Below are positions 56,681 to 64,000 of a DNA stretch of 64,000 bases, piece after piece. Position 1 is the stretch's first letter. Every line of letters begins with the position of its first letter. The stretch spans positions 2,790,001-2,854,000 of the forward strand of contig JACGCM010000779.1 of NCBI GenBank assembly GCA_014058105.1. Reading direction: 5' to 3'. Source of the stretch: Kingdonia uniflora (taxonomy: Eukaryota; Streptophyta; Magnoliopsida; Ranunculales; Circaeasteraceae). Under the pieces are notes generated by a model. It saw only the letters and a program-made list of their open reading frames with translations, was not told the DNA's origin and made no database searches. A program made the position numbers and the translations under genes.

Positions 56681-57077
56681 AGCTCGACCCTCTACAGTGT
56701 AACAAGTAGTTGTTACACTTGGTCAAATATAATCGTTGCACGTACTCCGTAAAGTTCGCCCACCTCCCCTAAAGTTAGGAGAAATATTATGTGTCTGTAA
56801 CTGTTTGTATCCATCAATAAATATAAGCAGAGCATATGTCGATAGAACGAAATTTTTACATTTCTTTATACCCACAAACCAAATCTCTATAAAAGTGTAA
56901 TAGATTAGCATATAGTGGATTTACATCTCAAAAACCTCTTCGAGGTCGTGGTTTTTCTCATGCTTCACTAAGTTTCTACGTAAAATCTATTGTGTGTTGC
57001 TTCTATTTGCAGTTGTATCATATTTCTTTACGTAAGTATTGGCAAGGTTTACCAACCGGAAAACTAGTCATTAGACA
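56681..57077 (+). repeat. 3' LTR of element B, right part
   Basis: It resumes with AGCTCGACCCTCTAC, matching 21825 onward in the 5' LTR, and ends CATTAGACA where the left copy has CATTACA. A CAATAAATAT box lies near 56816. Confidence 0.9.
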
Positions 57078-57537
57078 CCAATACGAGTTTATCTAACATT
57101 GACTAATCCTGAAATATCTTTGTTTGCGCTCCGAATATGTCCTAGTTGAGAAGGAAAATGATCGAGTTGAATATATTCTAAGAAAAGAACGCCTATCCTT
57201 CAATCGATACATAAAGTTATAGCCCAGAATAAAAGGATCTAAAATAACAGAGGTATCACAAGAAAAACATACCTTTAATTTTATACTTAAACCCCACTAG
57301 TAAAGTCTAAGATGATGGAGGTATCGTAAGAAATATATGCCTAGATAACTTCTTTTTTTTCTGCGGTTCAGATTTTACATACGTATTCTAATCAGAGTAT
57401 CAGATGCATTCTATAATTTGTTGACCTTAACTTTGGAAATGATGGCATCAAAGGCCAGCATTGCTATTATATATAGTTGGTTGCAAGTTATATATGATGT
57501 TGATGTCTGAAAAAAAAATACATAAACTTGAACAGAT
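57078..57537 (+). promoter_or_regulatory. Promoter and 5' leader of the purine permease gene
   Basis: Only 460 bp separate the outer LTR of B from the start codon. A TATA box TATTATATATAG lies at 57465-57476, about 62 bp before the ATG, which leaves a leader of roughly 30 bases. A W-box-like TTGACC is at 57421-57426. The rest shows no feature that I can name. The LTR may add enhancer or silencing signals; this is inference. Confidence 0.6.
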
Positions 57538-58290
57538 ATGGAGATGGAGAGCCAAGTTAATGTGCAACATGACCTCTACGGAGAGAAAAGGGAAAATAAG
57601 GTCCTGCGTAGATCATTTCTGTTTTTCAATTGTGCATTACTAGCTGTTGGATCCGGGGTACCGTTACTTGTACGCCTCTATTTTGTTCGCGGAGGTGCAA
57701 GAATTTGGTTGTCAAGTTTGTTGCAGAACGCCGGGTTTCCGATACTGCTTATCTCTATTCTAATATCTTACTTATATCGACGTAAAAACAGTCCGGAAGG
57801 ATCTAAGGCCAAGCCTTACTTCATGACATGGCGTCTCTTCGTAGCAACCGCGATTATTGGAGTTCTCGGAGGGGTCGCCAGCTACTTATATGCTTCTGGT
57901 GCTGGCAAACTGCCAGTTTCGACATCTTCTCTACTACTTTCTACTCAGTTGGCTTTCACGGCTGGTTTCGCTTTTATCATCGTTAAGCAAAAGTTTACAT
58001 CTTATTCAATAAACTCAGTTGCTTTGTTGATTGTGGCTTCTTTGAGTCTGGGTCTTCATGCTAATGGTGATCGACCTAGTCACGAGTCGAGCAAGACGTA
58101 CTACGCTGGATTTTTTATGACTTTGGGAACCGCTACACTCACCGGGCTCTATTTACCAATGATAGAGCTTATGTACATGAAAGCGGAGCAAAACATAACT
58201 TACTATTTTGTGATGGAGATGCAGCTTGTTATATCAATCTTTGCTACTGCTTTCTGCACTATGGGGATGCTTGTGAACAAGGACTTCCAG
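57538..58290 (+). CDS. Purine permease (PUP family), exon 1
   Basis: Exon 1 encodes residues 1-251 of a 363-residue protein. PUP proteins are plasma-membrane, proton-coupled carriers of purines, cytokinins and related compounds, with ten membrane spans. Seen here: a hydrophilic N-terminus, then seven spans at about 26-48, 56-79, 98-120, 126-149, 157-173, 189-210 and 222-245. Family motifs are GVPLLVRLYFVRGGARIWLS, the LPVSTSSLLLSTQLAFTAGF block, VKQKFTSYSINSVALL and VMEMQLVISIFATAFCTMGM. The start ATG is the first after the TATA box. The exon ends CAG before GTATAA at codon phase 0. No stop or frameshift is present. Which PUP subtype this is, and its substrate, cannot be told here. Confidence 0.95.
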
Positions 58291-59738
58291 GTATAATATA
58301 TCTCTCCCTCTGGTAGGAAGTGCTGAATGCTGAATAGAGTGTTGAAGTGCTAATTGCTAAATGTTTTGAAGTGATGAATGCTAAAGTTTAGGTGTTCTTT
58401 ATCCAAAAAGTGTTTCATGTTGGTAGATGTTTGAAATACGCTTGTTATAAAACAATACCTCCGTCACCCCCACCACCGCCCTTATTCACCCTTCATTACC
58501 ACAACACCTCCCCTAGCAAACTAACCTACCTATATGCATTGCAATACGAAAGAATATACCGTTCTTAGAAATACTAATCATAAAAACTTCAATTGGTAAT
58601 AGTTTTCATACAATCTCAATCACAAAAAAGAAAACCCAAAGAATACACAGTTTCCAAATATACGGAAAATCTTAAGGTTGGCTTTAATTTTTCTACAAAC
58701 GCCATTTGTTGTAAATAGGATCCCAATTACATCAATTTATCAACACAAATTTAGTTTAATAGATGAATAAAAAATTCAACACAAACACATTGAAAAAAAT
58801 ATATATCAAAAGCACAAAATTTACAAGAACATCAACCATTTCAAGGTTTGTTTGGAAGCTTTCATCACTTATCAATTGGATTCTTGGAGTTTTGATGATT
58901 TTGTAGATTTTCAAAGTGTGTGAGAGTTAATTTGGTGAGGATTCATGGGGTTATATTAAGAGTGAAAGAGAAATTTGTGGCAAAAACAAAGACAAGGGGG
59001 AGAGAGATTCATGACAAGGAGAAGAAATTTATGAGGGAGAAAAAGAGAACCTTAGGAGAGAGGTTATCTTCCAAATTTCTTCAAGTTGGGCAAGAAGGGA
59101 GAGAGAAGGGCAGAGCCTCAGAGAGTTTGGTAAGTTGAGTGCTGGAAAAAAAAATTAAGCATGTCCCAAGTGCCTTGTTGGAAAATGCTGAAAATTAAAA
59201 AAGGCTGAATTTTTTTTTTTAAGGGGAAAAACAAACACTAAATATTTATTGAACAGTGAAACAAACACCACTTACTCTTCATGAACCACATTTTTCATGT
59301 TTCATAAAACTGAGACAAATCCTAACCCTTTACCTACGGCAAACCAGCTGCAATCATTTATGTTACATGTACACTTGGTCTCCCAATCTACGGCAAACGT
59401 CTAGATTCCAATTTCCAAGAGCACCAAGCCCTACCAACTAGGCAAGACCTTGTTGCTCTAAATAGTTTTACCCTCCTTATAGAGCCACTGAAACTATTAT
59501 TAGAGGGGAAAACAAAATATCTAGGCCTAATTACTTTCTTAATTTAAACCACTGAAAAATATGACTCGCCGGTAGTGGTTAAGCCCCATTGGAAGCATCT
59601 ACCTAAAGGAGAAAAGATATTTCTCTCTTCATTATAAAGAGGATAAACATGGGTTTGATAAGGTTTCCCTTGATATTTCTCTCCATCTCGTCAAGCATAT
59701 TGCAAGATATTTACTTAAAACAACTTTGTTTGTTGTAG
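58291..59738 (+). other. Intron of the purine permease gene (1448 bp)
   Basis: It starts GTATAATATA and ends TTTGTTGTAG, phase 0. The interior holds a stretch (about 58330-59290) that may be an insertion: it begins with repeated GCTGAATGCTGAA-type motifs and TTTAGGTGTTCTTTATCC, and ends with an inverted, loosely similar TTTAGTGTTTGTTTTTCCCC and TTCAGC motifs. The match is weak and no target duplication was found. A Lys-rich frame at 58920-59138 is not supported. Confidence 0.85.
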
Positions 59739-60077
59739 GCTATACCAAAAGAAGCAAGAGAGTATGAGATTGGAGAAGCCAAGTATTACTTGGTTCTAGT
59801 GGTAACTGCAGTTCTTTGGCAGTGTTTCAACTTAGGAGCAGCAGGAGTCATATTTAGTGCCTCGTCGCTGCTTTCTGGTATAATGATCGCAGTTTGCCTT
59901 CCTATAACAGAGGTATTAGCCGTTATATTCTACCAAGAAGATTTCAAAACCGAAAAGGGTATTGCTCTCGCTTTATCTATTTGGGGTTTCATCTCCTACT
60001 TCTACGGCGAGTTCAAACAAACCAAGCAAGAGAAGCCAGCTCTCAATCCGGAACATAATGGTTCTACAATATTGTAA
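59739..60077 (+). CDS. Purine permease (PUP family), exon 2
   Basis: Exon 2 encodes residues 252-363. It opens AIPKEAREYEIGEAKYYLVL, which follows directly on NKDFQ of exon 1 as in PUP proteins, and holds the last three spans: near 271-290 (WQCFNLGAAGVIF), 293-318 (SGIMIAVCLPITEVLAVIFY) and 325-342 (GIALALSIWGFISYFYGE). The protein ends in a charged cytosolic tail with stop TAA at 60075-60077. The total length is normal for the family (about 350-390). The whole gene is open, in contrast to everything to its left. Confidence 0.95.
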   Translation, partial: AIPKEAREYEIGEAKYYLVLVVTAVLWQCFNLGAAGVIFSASSLLSGIMIAVCLPITEVLAVIFYQEDFKTEKGIALALSIWGFISYFYGEFKQTKQEKPALNPEHNGSTIL

Positions 60078-60400
60078 ACGTGACACTATATGTGCGTGTA
60101 GTCAGTACTCCTGAATAATACTTTCAGTCTTTCTGAAAAAAGATTGTCTTGCTGATGGTGTGAGTGAGTTGTAGGGAAGCATCGTTGATGTGGAGACTGA
60201 TTGTCCTTGATGTGGAGACTGCTCCCAATAGAGAGTACTTAAAATTTCACTGATTTTCCCCTGTTGGTACTACCTGTGGCTGACTTATGAAGGGGTGAGG
60301 TTGACGTGACCGCGTGAGCCTGTATATTGTTCTCTCTCTCTCTTTTTCACTATAATAAATCAGTCTTGCTTACTTTGCAAAAAAAAAAAAAAAACACTTT
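60078..60400 (+). terminator. 3' UTR and poly(A) signal of the purine permease gene
   Basis: AATAAA lies at 60354-60359, about 280 bp after the stop, behind a CT-rich run (60330-60345). An A16 run follows at about 60380-60395. Confidence 0.65.
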
Positions 60401-60880
60401 TGGAGCAAGAGTTATTATTGACAAAATAAAAATATTCTGATGTGTACCAGTATAAGCTCACCGTCGGATAGAAAGATTATGTCCAGATAAAAAGAGGACA
60501 TTTCACAAAGGCAAATAAAGAAAATTTGAGCTGGGTTCGCTCCTCGATCAATTTTTATCATAAAGAACGAGGCTTGCATGAGGTACATCCTCATGTATCT
60601 CTACACGACTTACGGCTTTTAAAGCCATCATGTGTGGTGCATCCTCTTGTATTGCACTTCCCTAGTATTAATACTAAATTGTATCTCTTTCAAATATAGA
60701 ACGATTAATTCCCAGTACATACTACATACTGAAGTGATCATCTTTACAACAATAACAATGTGAGCTGGTGGGGCAGTGTTTTTTGCTAGGGATGTCATCG
60801 AAACCAAGTGCTTAAATTTTAGGGAAAGTGAAATATTTGCTAGGGATGTATTTAAGATGCAGGTTGTTTTGAAGGCTACT
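60401..60880. other. Spacer between the permease gene and the inverted-repeat element
   Basis: AT-rich sequence without a supported gene. A minus-strand frame (60628-60939) starting in Leu-rich sequence crosses a trinucleotide repeat and is not convincing. Confidence 0.4.
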
Positions 60881-61391
60881 AAAAGGGGTGATTTAGATAA
60901 TAATAATAATAATAATAATAAACCATAGTTTTCTAGCATATTAGACTTAAATCCTGCGATTTACCAAATATGCAATATAGGTCCTTGAATTGCAGTTAGA
61001 CCGTAGTCAACCACAATTGACCATGTTGACCTAAATCAACAAAAATTAAGTACAACTTTGCCCTTTCTGATTTTAAAAGAAAAAATTAAATTGAAATTGA
61101 AATTGAAATAAATAGAGATACTTAGTGGGTATATATCTAACGTACTAGAATAGTCGATCATTTCCGTAGGTGCATTTTTAAGCTTAAACACGGCAACTCA
61201 CGTGTTTCGCACATATTGGATATAAGGGTATTTTAGACTTTGTGAAAAAACAATCAGTTTTGAACTGGGTTTGCATTTGACTGGGGTCAAACTACAAATC
61301 AATGACCAATATTGCATATTTGGAAAACTAAAGGACGTAAATCTAATATGCAAGAAAATTATGGAGGCTTTATCTAAATCGCCTCTATTAA
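60881..61391. mobile_element. MITE-like element with long inverted repeats
   Basis: The left arm (60881-61015) and right arm (about 61272-61391) are inverted copies. Shared motifs are GATTTAGATAA at the outer ends, AGCATATTAGA versus TGCATATTAGA, CAAATATGCAATAT, and the inner GACC..AGTCAA. The element is about 510 bp with arms of over 100 bp and no coding capacity. A (TAA)n run lies only in the left arm (60893-60921). The termini are approximate and no target duplication could be fixed, so the superfamily is open; long arms fit Mutator-like or foldback types. Confidence 0.7.
60893..60921. repeat. (TAA)n microsatellite
   Basis: About nine ATA/TAA units inside the left arm of the inverted-repeat element. 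The right arm lacks it, so it expanded after insertion or in one arm only. Confidence 0.95.
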
Positions 61392-62085
61392 AAGGGTATA
61401 AACAACAATTTTATATTAACCCAAAATATGAATCATATTGGACAAAAAAAAAAAAACAAAAAAAAAAAAAAAAACTTTTAGACCTCTAACACCTTTTGAT
61501 TGTCTTTTTTAGCTTTTGGGCTTTAAAAAGTTAAAATTAATATAAACTGCCGAAAATAATCTCCCCTAACAAGTCAAATCCACTTTTCCCAATAAAAACC
61601 TACTTAAACCTAAACTACTATTCTTAAAACTACTCATCTCAACCCAAAATTACGTATTCCTAACTCAAAATCGCTCACCCTTAATTGTAAATCGTTTATC
61701 TCCAAACCAAAATTTGTTTTTCACACTAGAATTACACTTAACAATGGCTTTTAGTTCATAACTACAAACCCATCTTCACTATTATACAATAGCATCTTCA
61801 TTTACTCACTACCAACCATAAACCCCACTTTTTAATAATATTTGGATGCGGATGAGTGGTTTTGAAGGTGTTGGGGAAGACGAAGCATAAAAGGTAAATT
61901 TGTATTTCTAAAGAATTGGTGAGTTTCAGTGAATTTTTAAAGTCTAAAAACTAAAAATGATAAACAAGAGGTGTAAAACCAATTCGTGGTTCATTATGTA
62001 GGGTTTAAAAGCTAATTTGCCCACACACAAAAATTATACGCGTTGGAAGGAAGGGGAAATGAGAATAGATCTGAAAGTGTAGAAC
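61392..62085. other. Spacer between the inverted-repeat element and the DnaJ-like gene
   Basis: AT-rich, with an A-rich stretch (61443-61475) and CT-poor text. I see no gene. Transcripts of the two convergent host genes would end on either side of it. Confidence 0.4.
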
Positions 62086-62311
62086 TTTATTACTTACAAA
62101 ATTGGTTTTAAGCATTAACCAATATGGTATATGCATAATATACGAAAGATTACAGCTAAATACATAGATATGACAGTTTGTATAAGAGGCCAAGTACCTT
62201 CAACAACCTTCCTTGTATATAACATTGGTGAGAAACAAGATCTGGAAATCTGTAAGTTACGGATGCTCAACCGAGAAACTTGCATCGTAATAGTCACCAA
62301 ATGTTAGCGCA
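62086..62311 (-). terminator. 3' UTR and poly(A) signal of the DnaJ-like gene
   Basis: On the minus strand AATAAA lies at 62091-62086, about 220 bp after the stop codon. The stretch has no other feature. Confidence 0.55.
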
Positions 62312-62411
62312 TCAATCCACAGCTTTCCCAAGCACCAAAAGTATCAAGACAAAGAAACTCATATTAACCACAAATTTTGGATCCGTCAATTGATCAACAA
62401 TTTTCTGCAAC
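62312..62411 (-). CDS. DnaJ/Hsp40-like protein (ATJ1-type), last exon
   Basis: The exon starts after TTACAG (minus strand) and ends with TGA at 62314-62312. Joined to the previous exon it gives W, then LQKIVDQLTDPKFVVNMSFF, then VLILLVLGKAVD. The last 20 residues are strongly hydrophobic, with one Lys near the end, like a short membrane anchor. Phases match (the TG of the previous exon plus G). The Arabidopsis mitochondrial relative, as I recall it, ends soon after the GSW block, so this tail is an extension relative to that protein. Confidence 0.65.
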
Positions 62412-63233
62412 CTGTAAGTTCAACCAGTAGATAGCTGCTGATCAAGCCTGTTCGTCCATTTCAAAGATCTCCATTACAGAACGAATGTAAAAAAAGAATA
62501 TCCAGGTAAGAGTGCACCTAATACATGCTTGTTAATCTAAATTAAAATAAAATCGTAGATAAAAATAAATTCAGTGAACTTGGAAGGAGAGCTATTCTCA
62601 ATTTCAATCATCACATAATTCTCAAGCATGAGAGTTCCATGTGTTCATTTTAGACAGCTCGAGCAAAATCTGAAGAAAATTTTATAAACCTTGAAAACAA
62701 TTAGTCAGTCAAGTTATATCTAGTTGGAGTGCCTTTACTAGACTTACAGCAAAAATGTAGAGAAATCAACCAGAAAGGCAGAAATCACCTGGAAAAAAAC
62801 TAACTGTGACCCTCATCTAAGAGTTTCCTAATACAGCTAAGACTAATAATGATAAATAATAGCGTTGCATCATACAACTTCCTCCAATAGTACAGTGTCA
62901 GGAGCACTCAGTGTGTCTTCAACTAAGACACAAATTATAATGGACGAGATGGAAGCCGTATGTATGAAAAAACCAAAATTTTGTTGAAACTCTATATCTT
63001 GAATGGTGGTCTTCTATTCCAGAAAAGTTTATTAAGATCACAAAAAGAGAGTCGATTAAGCATGCAAAGAACATTTTCTTAGATACTAGAAAGAAAATAA
63101 GAGAAAAAACCATACAATTTTCTTTAATCTTTCAGAGGGCAAGACTGAGATAGATATTGAATCAATTCATCATATTAAAATATGTGATTTAGGGCATAAC
63201 GACTAGGAAAAAAAATATCAACAACAAACTTAC
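62412..63233 (-). other. Intron of the DnaJ-like gene (822 bp)
   Basis: On the minus strand it starts GTAAGTTTG and ends ACTTACAG. AT-rich, no other gene recognised. Confidence 0.65.
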
Positions 63234-63323
63234 CAGTCTCCTACCACAGAGCTACCACTTTCAAGATCAAACTCCTCCTTGGCAAATTCTTCTAACAGGG
63301 CCCGTTGGCGATCACTTACTGAG
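63234..63323 (-). CDS. DnaJ/Hsp40-like protein (ATJ1-type), penultimate exon
   Basis: The exon is bounded by GTTAACAG and GTAAGTTT on the minus strand, 90 bp. It encodes SVSDRQRALLEEFAKEEF and then DLESGSSVVGD. The block RQRALLEEFAKEE is the end of the C-terminal substrate-binding domain of type I DnaJ proteins; the mitochondrial ATJ1 type has nearly the same text. Type I DnaJ proteins present unfolded clients to Hsp70 and stimulate its ATPase. The J domain, zinc fingers and most of the C-terminal domain must lie to the right of the window. The family call rests on one short block, so it is moderate. Confidence 0.62.
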
Positions 63324-64000
63324 CTGTTAACAAAAATAAGAACGTAAAACTATGTAAATCTCTCCTAACTGAAATGCACTGAAATGAGAACTAACTCAAA
63401 AATCAAAATAGGCACTGTAAAAAAATTATACTAAGTTATACAGTAATTTCAGGCGTTGTTTGCTATCTGATATCAGATATTTATTGCAGATTCTTCAAAA
63501 AATTATGTTGGCCAGCATGGCTAAATGTCGCAACTATCCATATTAGATGGCTGCACTCCCTAAAGGTTAACAAAACTAAGAAGCTGCAGAATATATGTGA
63601 CAAACACAAACAGAAAGTAAAACATTTGATCTTCCGCATAACAAACCTTCAAAATTATTTAGAATATCAGTTAGTAATTGAAAGTTGAATGGAAAACCTA
63701 CATCTTGCCAAATTATGCATACTCCCAGGCCTACAATAAAATTCAGGTCAAATGGCACTTGAACGAACTGGTCTTAAGTTTATGCCTCCCAGCTCAACAC
63801 TTAATCAATCAATTACTGTCACCTAATCTAATAGCTTGCTGGTCGGTTCTGCAATCAGCCTGCCCAGTCGAGCCTAGATCATCCAACTTGAAAAGGCCCT
63901 CGTCCAGGAAATAATCTCGACAACACACTTGTGAGTCATGAAAAAAAAATCCAAACTTCAAAATTGTAACTAAAGGTACTACAAGAATGAAATTTAGAAA
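63324..64000 (-). other. Probable intron of the DnaJ-like gene, running to the window edge
   Basis: I looked on the minus strand for the next exon (expected to encode a GDQYV-type block) and did not find it. The sequence is AT-rich with only short frames. Confidence 0.45.

Larger units (their letters stand above)
21724..57077 (+). mobile_element. Element B: gypsy (Tat/Ogre-type) element carrying nested C, D and E
   Basis: The 5' LTR (21724-22210) and a 3' LTR split by Copia E (52621-52722 plus 56681-57077) match each other along their length. Without nested insertions the element is about 11.5 kb. It carries a primer site, gag, PR, RT, RNase H, integrase, short tandem repeats, aORF1 and aORF3 on the minus strand, and the LTR. 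Element C interrupts it at 31975 and Copia E at 52722. All coding domains are heavily decayed, which fits B being older than the elements inside it. Confidence 0.93.

Noticed and set aside
58920..59138. Lys/Arg-rich 72-codon frame in the permease intron
   Set aside because: No similarity that I recognise, purine-rich composition, inside a GT-AG intron.
63576..63914. Possible further DnaJ exons near the right edge
   Set aside because: I found no segment with the expected C-terminal domain text, and candidate splice sites did not give a matching frame.

Overview
This window is nuclear DNA of a flowering plant, most likely a eudicot; I cannot name the species. The evidence is GT-AG introns, a plant purine-permease gene, plant-type LTR retrotransposons, an Ac-like hAT transposon and plant L1-like LINEs. 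About 57 kb at the left is a pile of decayed mobile elements. The last 7 kb hold two host genes facing each other: a complete purine permease (+ strand, 57538-60077) and the 3' end of a DnaJ/Hsp40 gene (- strand, from 62312).

Layout. Element A (1-15176, +) is a Ty3/gypsy element of Tat/Ogre type whose left end lies outside the window. Its 3' LTR is split by a 4.8-kb hAT transposon (9877-14705, 8-bp duplication GATTGGCC). Two LINE remnants follow: F (+, 15177-18605, itself split by LINE scrap H) and G (-, 19286-21140). Element B (21724-57077, +) is a second gypsy element, opened by element C (31976-51891, -, duplication CCTCC). C is opened by element D (34588-45134, +, same family as A, duplication GTAGA). 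A Copia element E (52723-56680, +, duplication AGCTC) sits in the 3' LTR of B. The order of events is therefore B, then C into B, D into C, and E into B. The outer LTR of B ends about 460 bp before the permease start codon.

Common plan of the gypsy elements. A, B, C and D all share the order gag, protease, RT, RNase H, integrase, a tandem-repeat array, genes on the opposite strand, polypurine tract, LTR. The opposite-strand genes are the most interesting content. The long one (aORF1) has two short GT-AG introns at the same places in A, B and D, a domain resembling the 'putative gypsy-type transposon' family and a coiled-coil tail. One or two small antisense ORFs follow near the 3' LTR, with TATA-like boxes at matching distances in A and D.

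Decay. No element is intact. Each has lost a different catalytic residue, and most of these losses are G-to-A changes on the coding strand, as expected from deamination of methylated cytosine. Element D carries an inverted gag-pol piece. The permease gene by contrast is an open two-exon gene with a TATA box and a poly(A) signal.
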